From Planktosalinus sp963975935 (GTDB lineage Bacteria; Bacteroidota; Bacteroidia; Flavobacteriales; Flavobacteriaceae): DNA of 64,000 nucleotides. The DNA lies in the NCBI GenBank assembly GCA_963975935.1, contig CAXBIQ010000008.1, forward strand, positions 1 to 64,000. The letters are read 5' to 3'. Below are positions 53,220-61,420 of this stretch, piece after piece. How positions within the stretch are numbered: the stretch's first letter is position 1; every line of letters starts with the position of its first letter. The position numbers and the translations under genes are program-made. The notes beneath the pieces are model-generated. The model saw only the letters and a list, made by a program, of their open reading frames with translations, searched no databases and was not told the DNA's origin.

Positions 53220-55671
53220 ACTGCTCCTTTTTATTTTAATTTCTTTTTCTGCTCAGGCTCAAAATGTCCTGAGCGGTAAGGTAGTTTCCTCTGAAAGCGG
53301 AACACCGGTTCTTGATGCTGAAATCTATAACAAGACATTGGGAGAACTTACAGTGGCTGATGAAAACGGTGAATTTCGCATACAGGGTTTAACTGAAGGT
53401 ACATATGACTTTGCAGTTTTCAGTTACCAGCACGAGGTGATTGAGCAACGGATCACCGTTTCAGGTGAACAGGAAATTATCTTTACACTCACTCCCCTTT
53501 CTGAAAACCTTTCTGAAGTAGTCCTGGTACTGCGCCGTGAAAAAATCTTCGCACTTCGGAATCTAAAGGATGTAGAAGGAACTGCGATCTATGCGGGAAA
53601 GAAAAGCGAGGTTATTGCCATGGACAAACTCACGGCAAATCTTGCCGCCAATAATGCACGCCAAATATTCAATCAGGTTGCAGGTCTCAATATCTATGAT
53701 AATGGTGATGCCGGACTGCAACTGAACATCGGAGGCAGAGGTCTGAACCCAAACCGCACACAGAATTTCAATACCAGACAAAACGGTTATGACATTTCGG
53801 CAGATGTACTCGGGTATCCGGAAAGCTATTATACACCTCCTCCCGAAGCTCTGGATGAAATTCAAGTTATTCGTGGCGCAGCCTCTCTTCAATACGGGAC
53901 TCAGTTTGGCGGGCTGATCAATTTTAAGTTTAAGGAACCCAATCCATATAAAAAACTGGAGGTGGTTTCCCGCCAATCTGCAGGCTCATACGGGCTTTTT
54001 ACCAGCTTTAACAGCTTTAGCGGTACCGTGGGTAAACTCAGTTATTACACCTTTTATAATTACAAGACAGGAGAGAGTTTCCGGCCCAACTCGGGATTTG
54101 AATCACATAATGCCTTTGGTTACTTTGGCTGGCAGTTGCACGAGAATACAAAACTGAGCCTGGAATACACCTTTCTCGATTACCTTGCCCAGCAGCCCGG
54201 CGGACTCACAGATGCACAATTTTATGAAAATCCTGAATTCAGTAACCGGGAGCGCAACTGGTTTAAGGTAAACTGGCAGCTGTATGCCTTAAAACTAAAT
54301 CACAGTTTTTCTAAAAAAACAGATTTCAGTTTGACCCTCTTTGCCCTCGATGCATCCCGTAAAGCTTTGGGGTACAGACAGAACCGCGTTTCCCAGCCTG
54401 ATGACCCTGCAGAACCCCGCGAATTGCTGGTAGATCATTTTAACAACTGGGGTGCAGAGGCGAGGATCCTTACGCGCTATAACCTGCTGGGCGACACCTC
54501 TATCCTGCTGCTGGGGTCTAAATATTATAACGCTTCAAACCGTCAGCGACAGGGACCTGGAACTGCGAGCGACAGGCCGGAATTTTATTTTGCTGAAGAA
54601 GAATTTCCAAATTTTGCGAGGCAATCAGAATTTGAATTCCCGAATAAAAATCTTGCCTTTTTTGGCGAAAATATATTCAACATCACCAAAAGATTTTCCA
54701 TTACCCCGGGTTTTCGCTTTGAGCATATCACAACCAAAGGTGAAGGAGAATACAAAAATATTTTTGTGGATCTTGCCGGAAACGTGTTACTTAATGAGAC
54801 CCTGGCAGACAATAGGGAATTTGAAAGGAGTTTCATTCTTTTCGGTGTGGGAAACAGCTATAAGTTCTCAAAAGAAGCTGAACTGTACGCCAATTTCTCA
54901 CAGAATTACCGTTCTGTAACCTTCAGTGACATACGTGTTGTAAACCCTGTATTTCAGGTGGACCCGAATATTACAGACGAAAAAGGATTTACGGCAGATA
55001 TTGGTTTACGCGGAAGGATAAAACAACTGCTTTCCTACGACCTCAGCGTTTACGGTTTAAAATACAACGACCGCATTGGTGAGATCCTGAAACCTGAAGA
55101 AAGACTCAATGCAAATGGCGAAATGCAGGAAACCGGGAGGCTGGTGCGTTTCCGCGGAAATATAGGAGACGCTTTTATATACGGTCTGGAAGCTTTTGCC
55201 GACTGGAATATAAAAAACACCTTTTTTGCAGATACTAAAAATTATCGTTTCAGTCTTTTTGTAAACAGCGCCTTTACCAACTCAGAATATATGCGGTCTG
55301 AGCAGACCAACGTAGAGGGAAACGAAGTAGAATTTATTCCCCGGGTAAATTTAAAAACAGGAATAAATTTCGGGTATAAAAACCTGCTGGGCAGCCTGCA
55401 GTATACCTATTTATCAAAACAATATACTGATGCTACAAATGCACCTCAGGACAGGAATGACAACCAGCGCGGCATAGAAGGCTCTATACCGGCCTATGGT
55501 GTGATGGATCTATCGCTGTCCTATAGCTATAAACGGTTTAAACTGGAAACGGGAATCAATAATCTGCTGGATACTATGTACATTACACGCAGGGCGACAG
55601 GGTATCCCGGTCCGGGCATTATCCCGGCACAGCCATTAACATGGTATGCCTCGCTGCAAGTCAAATTATAA
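53197..55671 (+). CDS. TonB-dependent receptor, FecA-like
   Basis: The 824-residue outer-membrane receptor has a signal peptide (about 1-21), a CarboxypepD_reg-like domain (about 24-105), a plug (about 140-240; IFNQVAGLNIYDNGDAGLQL, DEIQVIRGAASLQYGTQFGG) and a 22-strand barrel ending in YASLQVKL. FecA-type receptors take up ferric chelates with TonB energy. The iron assignment follows from the imelysin neighbour and plug similarity. Its start lies inside the end of the HTTM gene. Confidence 0.92.
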   Translation: MTQSKACRLLLFILISFSAQAQNVLSGKVVSSESGTPVLDAEIYNKTLGELTVADENGEFRIQGLTEGTYDFAVFSYQHEVIEQRITVSGEQEIIFTLTPLSENLSEVVLVLRREKIFALRNLKDVEGTAIYAGKKSEVIAMDKLTANLAANNARQIFNQVAGLNIYDNGDAGLQLNIGGRGLNPNRTQNFNTRQNGYDISADVLGYPESYYTPPPEALDEIQVIRGAASLQYGTQFGGLINFKFKEPNPYKKLEVVSRQSAGSYGLFTSFNSFSGTVGKLSYYTFYNYKTGESFRPNSGFESHNAFGYFGWQLHENTKLSLEYTFLDYLAQQPGGLTDAQFYENPEFSNRERNWFKVNWQLYALKLNHSFSKKTDFSLTLFALDASRKALGYRQNRVSQPDDPAEPRELLVDHFNNWGAEARILTRYNLLGDTSILLLGSKYYNASNRQRQGPGTASDRPEFYFAEEEFPNFARQSEFEFPNKNLAFFGENIFNITKRFSITPGFRFEHITTKGEGEYKNIFVDLAGNVLLNETLADNREFERSFILFGVGNSYKFSKEAELYANFSQNYRSVTFSDIRVVNPVFQVDPNITDEKGFTADIGLRGRIKQLLSYDLSVYGLKYNDRIGEILKPEERLNANGEMQETGRLVRFRGNIGDAFIYGLEAFADWNIKNTFFADTKNYRFSLFVNSAFTNSEYMRSEQTNVEGNEVEFIPRVNLKTGINFGYKNLLGSLQYTYLSKQYTDATNAPQDRNDNQRGIEGSIPAYGVMDLSLSYSYKRFKLETGINNLLDTMYITRRATGYPGPGIIPAQPLTWYASLQVKL

Positions 55672-55693
55672 TACGGAAACCTTAGAATAACTA

Positions 55694-55710
55694 AACTTCT
55701 TTCGGAAGTT
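55694..55710 (+). terminator. Weak hairpin after the TonB receptor gene
   Basis: AACTTC-TTTCG-GAAGTT forms a 6-bp stem 22 bases after the stop codon but lacks a convincing T run. A second small inverted repeat, TCAATT/AATTGA, follows. The rest of the gap to 55936 is described under the neighbouring sites. Confidence 0.35.
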
Positions 55711-55842
55711 ATTTCAATTATCATTTGAATTGACACAACGAGCCTGAAAACAGCTAAGGCCGACTATACTGGATTTATACGTCTGCCGATATTTCCGGAT
55801 AGCGAGAAGGCAAAAAAATATTTTCTGAAAAATTTGGTTTCG

Positions 55843-55876
55843 GGTTTTTTTTCTTTGGGAAATAAACCCGAAAATT
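55843..55876. promoter_or_regulatory. Inverted repeat upstream of the arsenosugar operon
   Basis: TTTCGGGTTT and AAACCCGAAA form a perfect 10-bp stem around a loop of about 14 T-rich bases. It is about 60 bases before the first operon gene. It could be the end of the receptor transcript or part of the promoter region; which one is unclear. Confidence 0.35.
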
Positions 55877-55890
55877 TTGTCCAATCTTTG

Positions 55891-55911
55891 TAAGCTATGG
55901 TTAGGAGCTTA
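55891..55911 (+). promoter_or_regulatory. Candidate operator of the arsenosugar operon
   Basis: TAAGCT-N9-AGCTTA is a perfect 6-bp interrupted palindrome directly after an AATCTTTG that resembles a -7 element (55883-55890) and 26 bases before the start codon. The placement at the transcription start suits a repressor such as ArsR, but no regulator gene is in the window. Confidence 0.3.
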
Positions 55912-55936
55912 CGACAGAAGTAGTATCTTTATAGCA

Positions 55937-56602
55937 ATGAATTCTAAAACCGCCATTTTACTATTTGCACAAACTGCTTCTGAGGACTGCAAAAAGAAAT
56001 ATTTCCATAATGGAAGGGAACTATTCTCGGCCTTAAACCTTCAAGCACACAAACGGGTCAAAAGTTCACAACTCCCCTATTTTATCTTTACTGAAAAAGA
56101 ACAGACCGGTAACACCTTTGGCGAGCGCTTTACAAATGCCATCGAACAGGTATTTCTAAAAGGATTTGACAATGTCATCACTATTGGTAATGACTCCCCC
56201 CAATTAAAAACTCAACAGCTTCTGGAGGCCGCCAACAATTGTTTGAAGGAAAAAACCACACTTGGGCCAACTCTGGATGGCGGATTTTACCTGTTAGGAA
56301 TTCAAAAAAAACACTTTGAGAAGAAAGCCTTTTTAAATCTCCCCTGGCAGAAGCAGTCTTTGAGAAAAGAATTGCTCAAATACCTAATGACTAAAAATAC
56401 AGATATTGTTCACTTTTGTTATTACAATGATTTGGATAATCTGAATAACAGTGCTTATTACCTTTCAAATAAGGATACAATCCCTGAGGAAATTTACAGT
56501 TTGCTTCAAATCAATGTACCTGCCATAGCTGTATTCCCTTTATTGAATTCAATAAAAAACATTTTAAACCCCACCCCATTCAATAAAGGCTCTCCCTGTT
56601 AG
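55937..56602 (+). CDS. DUF2064 glycosyltransferase-like protein (arsenosugar cluster)
   Basis: The 221-residue GT-A-like protein is related to the TIGR04282 arsenosugar glycosyltransferases: it shares GNDSPQL and LGPTLDGGFYLLGI with the paralogue further down the operon (GPAEDGGYYLLG). It lacks the N-terminal nucleotide-binding GKCKTRLAK motif, replaced by FAQTASEDCKKKYFHNG. It may therefore have a different donor or be non-catalytic. The start at MNSKTA was chosen because similarity begins there; an upstream Met 20 codons earlier lies within the leader. Confidence 0.75.
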   Translation: MNSKTAILLFAQTASEDCKKKYFHNGRELFSALNLQAHKRVKSSQLPYFIFTEKEQTGNTFGERFTNAIEQVFLKGFDNVITIGNDSPQLKTQQLLEAANNCLKEKTTLGPTLDGGFYLLGIQKKHFEKKAFLNLPWQKQSLRKELLKYLMTKNTDIVHFCYYNDLDNLNNSAYYLSNKDTIPEEIYSLLQINVPAIAVFPLLNSIKNILNPTPFNKGSPC

Positions 56603-56692
56603 TTAAACACGCTTTCACGAAAACATTCTTAACCAAATAAAAAACCAAAGTGGCAACACTTTCGTATATTTTATTAACTAACACATTGAAAA

Positions 56693-57028
56693 ATGAATAA
56701 CAATTATTACGACCCTAAAGACCTAAAAAAATTTGGTGACATCACCCAATGGAGCGAAGATCTCGGTGAGAAATTTTTTGATTACTATGGTAAAGTATTT
56801 GAAGAAGGTGCCCTCACAGCGCGTGAAAAAGCACTCATCGCACTTGCAGTCGCCCATACCGAACAATGTCCTTATTGCATTGATGCCTACACAAAAGACA
56901 CCCTGCAACGCGGCGTGACTAAAGAAGAAATGATGGAAGCCATTCACGTGGGTGCTGCCATAAAAAGCGGGGCAACACTAGTACACGGCGTGATGATGAT
57001 GAACAAAGTAAACAAACTTGACGGATAA
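56693..57028 (+). CDS. Arsenosugar-associated AhpD-like (carboxymuconolactone decarboxylase family) protein
   Basis: The 111-residue protein has the AhpD-type redox motif HTEQCPYCIDAYTKD (Cys59 and Cys62) followed by MMEAIHVGAAIKSGATLVHG. Relatives act as small peroxidase or thiol-redox proteins. This form is a regular companion of arsenosugar genes. It may keep arsenic in the trivalent state or protect against peroxide during methylation; that is inference. Confidence 0.85.
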   Translation: MNNNYYDPKDLKKFGDITQWSEDLGEKFFDYYGKVFEEGALTAREKALIALAVAHTEQCPYCIDAYTKDTLQRGVTKEEMMEAIHVGAAIKSGATLVHGVMMMNKVNKLDG

Positions 57029-57029
57029 T

Positions 57030-57066
57030 TGGTTTCAAGTTCCAAGTTTCTGGTTTCAAGTTTAAA
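57030..57066 (+). repeat. Short tandem-like intergenic repeat
   Basis: TGGTTTCAAGTT appears twice with CCAAGTTTC between the copies, just before the arsS start. It resembles the small GTTTCAAGTTTC-type repeats common between flavobacterial genes. No coding is evident. Confidence 0.5.
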
Positions 57067-57076
57067 ATAAATTTCT

Positions 57077-58141
<1,065 letters not shown>

Positions 58142-58145
58142 AAAA

Positions 58146-58643
58146 ATGATAAAAACTTTTCAAATCATAGCGCTTTTAATAGGTTTGGGTGTCTCTGCTC
58201 AGGATTCGCTGGACACGGTTTTATCCAAATTCAACAAGGAAACCATCCCTTATATATCTGCAGAAGAATTAAAGATGCTGCAAAGCAATACAGATTTTCT
58301 TTTGGTGGATACCCGCGAAAGAAAAGAATTTGAAGTCAGCAACATTGACAGTGCCGTTCATGTGGGCTACAATCAATTTTCCATTCGGCAATTCACCAAT
58401 TTTGTCACCGATAAAAATCAACCCATCGTCGTGTATTGTTCACTGGGGATCCGGTCAGAAGATATCGGAGAAAAACTTAAAAAAGCCGGTTATACTAATG
58501 TTAAGAATCTGTACGGAGGTATTTTTGAATGGAAAAACAAAGGCTTTTCTGTAGTTGATTCCGATGGAAATAAAACTGAAAAAGTACATGCTTTCTCAAA
58601 ACAATGGAGCAAATGGCTTTTAAAAGGGGAGAAAATTTACTAA
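58146..58643 (+). CDS. Secreted rhodanese-like protein
   Basis: The 165-residue protein has a signal peptide (about 1-18) and one rhodanese domain (about 38-140) with active-site Cys98 in VVYCSLGIRSEDIG and the entry motif LLVDTRERKEFEVSNI. It would move sulfane sulfur or bind oxyanions in the periplasm. It starts 4 bases after arsS. Rhodanese-fold enzymes include arsenate reductases of the Acr2 type, but the loop here (CSLGIRS) is of sulfurtransferase length, so that alternative is less likely. Confidence 0.85.
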   Translation: MIKTFQIIALLIGLGVSAQDSLDTVLSKFNKETIPYISAEELKMLQSNTDFLLVDTRERKEFEVSNIDSAVHVGYNQFSIRQFTNFVTDKNQPIVVYCSLGIRSEDIGEKLKKAGYTNVKNLYGGIFEWKNKGFSVVDSDGNKTEKVHAFSKQWSKWLLKGEKIY

Positions 58644-58644
58644 C

Positions 58645-58672
58645 AAGTTCCCGCGACGGCGGGAATCTCGTT
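58645..58672 (-). repeat. Palindromic repeat, inverted copy
   Basis: Read on the minus strand it gives AACGAGATTCCCGCCGTCGC then GGGAAC, an inverted copy of the two elements that follow within 130 bases. Confidence 0.7.
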
Positions 58673-58720
58673 GATAAGAGGAATAAATATAAATATATTT
58701 GAAGTCCTAATTAAAATTAA

Positions 58721-58743
58721 TGAGATACCCGCCTTTGCGGGTA
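58721..58743 (+). repeat. Palindromic repeat, copy 2
   Basis: GAGATACCCGCCTTTGCGGG followed by TA forms a TACCCGC/GCGGGTA stem. It is nearly identical to the third copy, which ends at the next start codon. Confidence 0.7.
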
Positions 58744-58778
58744 GTTAGGATAAAATTGAAATTCTATGAAATTGAATA

Positions 58779-58803
58779 ACGAGATACCCGCCTCTGCGGG
58801 TAT
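58779..58803 (+). repeat. Palindromic repeat overlapping a start codon, copy 3
   Basis: CGAGATACCCGCCTCTGCGG then GTA runs straight into the ATG of the glycosyltransferase gene, so the 3' base of the repeat arm supplies the A of the start codon. The hairpin would lie over the ribosome-binding region. Confidence 0.7.
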
Positions 58804-59407
58804 GAATTTACTTATCATTTTTACACGCAACCCCGAATTGGGAAAATGCAAAACACGACTGGCAAAAACCATTGGGGATGAAGCAGCTTTGGAAATCTAT
58901 AAATTCCTTTTACAACATACTGTTTCAATAACTCAAAATTTACCTTTCGATTTGGAAGTCCATTATTCAGACAAGGTGCATCACAACGATCTCTGGGATG
59001 AGGATATCTATATCAAAAAGCAACAAACAGAAGGTGATCTGGGCAAAAAAATGCAACACGCCTTTCTCTCTGCCTTCAAAAAAGGTTACAGAAATGTTAT
59101 CATCATCGGTAGCGACAACTATGACCTCAGTCAGGAAGATATTGAAGAAGCCTTTACGGCACTGGAAACCTTTGAATATGTATTGGGCCCCGCAGAAGAC
59201 GGTGGGTATTATCTTTTAGGCATGAACCTTTTCAAACCCGAACTTTTCCAAAACAAAGCCTGGGGCACTGATACCGTTTTGCGGGACACCCTCATTGACC
59301 TGAAAGACGAACATTTACAATTACTGGAAGAACGCAATGATATCGATGTCTATGACGACCTCAAAGACGAACCCGTTTTTCAACAATTTTTAAAAAAAAC
59401 TAACTAA
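58802..59407 (+). CDS. TIGR04282-type arsenosugar biosynthesis glycosyltransferase
   Basis: The 201-residue GT-A-like protein has the nucleotide-binding ELGKCKTRLAKTIGDEAAL, IGSDNYDLS and GPAEDGGYYLLGMN. Members of this family occur with ArsM and ArsS and are thought to build the arsenosugar side chain. I started it at MNLLIIFTRNPELG, which abuts a palindromic repeat; the ATG 12 codons upstream would translate the repeat (NEIPASAG) and is unlikely. Confidence 0.88.
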   Translation: MNLLIIFTRNPELGKCKTRLAKTIGDEAALEIYKFLLQHTVSITQNLPFDLEVHYSDKVHHNDLWDEDIYIKKQQTEGDLGKKMQHAFLSAFKKGYRNVIIIGSDNYDLSQEDIEEAFTALETFEYVLGPAEDGGYYLLGMNLFKPELFQNKAWGTDTVLRDTLIDLKDEHLQLLEERNDIDVYDDLKDEPVFQQFLKKTN

Positions 59408-59423
59408 ATATTAACTCTAAAAA

Positions 59424-59457
59424 ATCCCCCCTCCTTTGGAGGGGGTTAGGGGGAGGG
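59424..59457 (+). repeat. G-rich palindromic repeat before the nucleoside phosphorylase gene
   Basis: CCCCCCTCCTTTGGAGGGGG followed by TTAGGGGGAGGG ends 2 bases before the start codon. The same element in a variant form is embedded in the 5' end of cusC. Confidence 0.75.
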
Positions 59458-59459
59458 CA

Positions 59460-60272
59460 ATGAAAGAACATCTAAACAAAACCGTACAATTTTTAAAAGA
59501 ACGTGGCTTCGGCACCCCTGAAGTTGGTATTATTCTAGGCACCGGCCTGGGGCAGCTCGCAGAAGCCATTGATATCGAAGTGGAAGTCAGTTACAACCAC
59601 ATCCCTTATTTTCCTACTGCTACCGTGGAGTTTCACCAGGGAAAATTCCTTTTTGGAACACTTTCAGGCAAGAAAGTCGTGGTGATGCAAGGGCGTTTTC
59701 ACGTTTATGAAGGCTATAGTATGCAGGATGTCACATATCCTGTGCGCATTATGGAACAACTGGGCATTAAGACCCTATTGGTCTCAAATGCAGCCGGCAC
59801 AGTAAATCTCGACTTCAAAAAAGGCGAATTGATGCTCATTGACGACCACATCAATTTACAGGGAAATTCGCCACTCGCTTTCAAAGGCGTTTCCCAACTT
59901 GGCGAGCGTTTTGCAGACATGAGCGCACCTTATGATTTGGAGCTTAATAAAAAACTAAAACAAATCGCAATAAACAGCAGCATTCAACTACATGAAGGCG
60001 TTTATGCCTCGGTGGTGGGCCCGCAACTGGAAACCCGTGCAGAATACAGAATGCTAAAAATACTTGGTGCAGATGCTGTGGGAATGAGCACCGTTCCCGA
60101 AGTCATTGTTGCAAACCATTTAAATTTACCCGTGGTGGCAGTATCAGTGCTCACAGATGAATGTGATCCCGATAATTTGGCGCCGGTAAACATCAAAGAA
60201 ATATTTGCCATGGCCGCTAAAGCAGAACCAGAACTGGTGAAGCTTTTTAGCCAATTAATTAAAGATTTGTAG
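59460..60272 (+). CDS. Purine nucleoside phosphorylase
   Basis: The 270-residue trimeric-type PNP has GTGLGQLAEAI, QGRFHVYEGYSMQDVTYPVR, SNAAGTVNL, GPQLETRAEYRMLKILGADA and GMSTVPEVIVANH. It splits purine nucleosides with phosphate into base and ribose 1-phosphate. Its place between the arsenosugar glycosyltransferase and ArsM suggests that it removes adenine from the dimethylarsinoyl-deoxyadenosine made by ArsS; the usual salvage role is the alternative. The start was placed after the G-rich repeat (MKEHLN). Confidence 0.92.
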   Translation: MKEHLNKTVQFLKERGFGTPEVGIILGTGLGQLAEAIDIEVEVSYNHIPYFPTATVEFHQGKFLFGTLSGKKVVVMQGRFHVYEGYSMQDVTYPVRIMEQLGIKTLLVSNAAGTVNLDFKKGELMLIDDHINLQGNSPLAFKGVSQLGERFADMSAPYDLELNKKLKQIAINSSIQLHEGVYASVVGPQLETRAEYRMLKILGADAVGMSTVPEVIVANHLNLPVVAVSVLTDECDPDNLAPVNIKEIFAMAAKAEPELVKLFSQLIKDL

Positions 60273-60280
60273 CTTTTTTT

Positions 60281-60366
60281 AGAAGCTATTTCCCGCTATC
60301 CGCTCTATCTTTTTTTGCTCTAAAGAAGCAAAAAAAGGATGCCGCTGCTATCGGGGCTAAAACCTG
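60281..60366. repeat. Imperfect palindromic intergenic element
   Basis: The stretch has the pattern TTCCCGCTATCCGCTCTATC, TTTTTTTGC, CTCTAAAGAAG, GCAAAAAAAGGATGCCGCTG, then CTATCGGGGCT. TTTTTTTGC and GCAAAAAAA form the central stem. It resembles small non-autonomous repeats found between flavobacterial genes. No coding frame is evident. Confidence 0.5.
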
Positions 60367-60410
60367 AAATAGGATATAAACGTATATAAATCAAATAGAA
60401 CGAACAAAAA

Positions 60411-60436
60411 AAGTCTTAATACTTAATACTTAATAC
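60411..60436 (+). repeat. Short tandem repeat TTAATAC
   Basis: CTTAATA is repeated about three times just before arsM, ending CTAACATG. It may influence translation start or be a simple repeat. Confidence 0.6.
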
Positions 60437-60440
60437 TAAC

Positions 60441-61409
60441 ATGAGCTACTTAGAAACCACCTACGACGTTTATAAAGAAGCAGCCCTCACACCTGATGTG
60501 GGTTTATGCTGCACCACCAATCCCATCTGGGAATTACCGGGATTGAAAATCCCAAAGATCATGCAGGAAATGAACTACGGTTGCGGAAGCACCGTTCATG
60601 CCCGTGACCTATCCAACAACCCAAAAATGCTCTATGTGGGCGTGGGCGGTGGTATGGAACTATTGCAATTCGCCTATTTCAACCGTCAAAAAGGCGGCGT
60701 TGTGGGTGTCGATATGGTGGATGAAATGCTGGAAGCCTCCCGCAAAAACTTTATCGAAGCCGAAGTGCAAAACCCCTGGTTCAAAAGTGACTTTGTCGAA
60801 CTTAAAAAAGGAGATGCACTTAACCTTCCGGTGGAGGACAACTCCATTGATGTGGCTGCACAAAACTGCCTGTTTAATATCTTCAAAGCTGAAGATTTAA
60901 AAAAGGCCATTGAAGAAATGTACCGTGTATTAAAACCCCACGGAAAACTGGTGATGAGTGACCCCACCTGTGAGCAACCCATGAACGACACCCTGCGCAA
61001 TGACGACCGTTTGCGTGCCTTATGCCTCAGCGGTAGTTTGCCCATTGCAGAGTATGTAAAAGCGCTTACCGACGCCGGTTTTGGCACCATAGAAATACGC
61101 GCCAGAAAACCTTACCGCATCCTCGACCCAAAACATTACCCTACTGACGAACTCATTTATATTGAGTCCATAGAAGTTGCCGCCATCAAAGACCCTATGC
61201 CTGCAGACGGCCCGTGTATTTTTACCGGTAAAGCTGCCATTTACTATGGAGACGCACCTTTTTTAGACGACAAAAAAGGCCATATTCTTTTGAAAAACCA
61301 GCCGTTGGCCATTTGTGATAAAACAGCCGGAGCTCTTGCAGCTTTGGGACGGGATGATATTTTCATTAGCGAATCCACCTTCCACTATGACGGTGGCGGT
61401 TGTTGTTAA
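60441..61409 (+). CDS. arsM: Arsenosugar biosynthesis arsenite methyltransferase ArsM
   Basis: The 322-residue SAM-dependent methyltransferase has the Rossmann motif MLYVGVGGGMELLQFAYF, VVGVDMVDEMLEASRKN and VLKPHGKLVMSDPTCEQ. Candidate arsenite-binding cysteines are Cys48 (YGCGST), Cys174 (DPTC) and Cys192 (LCLSGSL), matching the three-Cys scheme of ArsM enzymes. The C-terminus ends in GGGCC, a possible extra arsenic site. It methylates As(III) to mono- and dimethylarsenicals, which ArsS then uses. Confidence 0.93.
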   Translation: MSYLETTYDVYKEAALTPDVGLCCTTNPIWELPGLKIPKIMQEMNYGCGSTVHARDLSNNPKMLYVGVGGGMELLQFAYFNRQKGGVVGVDMVDEMLEASRKNFIEAEVQNPWFKSDFVELKKGDALNLPVEDNSIDVAAQNCLFNIFKAEDLKKAIEEMYRVLKPHGKLVMSDPTCEQPMNDTLRNDDRLRALCLSGSLPIAEYVKALTDAGFGTIEIRARKPYRILDPKHYPTDELIYIESIEVAAIKDPMPADGPCIFTGKAAIYYGDAPFLDDKKGHILLKNQPLAICDKTAGALAALGRDDIFISESTFHYDGGGCC

Positions 61410-61420
61410 ATCCATAAATT

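Noticed and set aside
58645..58803. CRISPR array
   Set aside because: Three similar palindromes occur, but one is inverted, the spacing is unequal (about 48 and 37 bases) and there are no cas genes; they are intergenic repeats.
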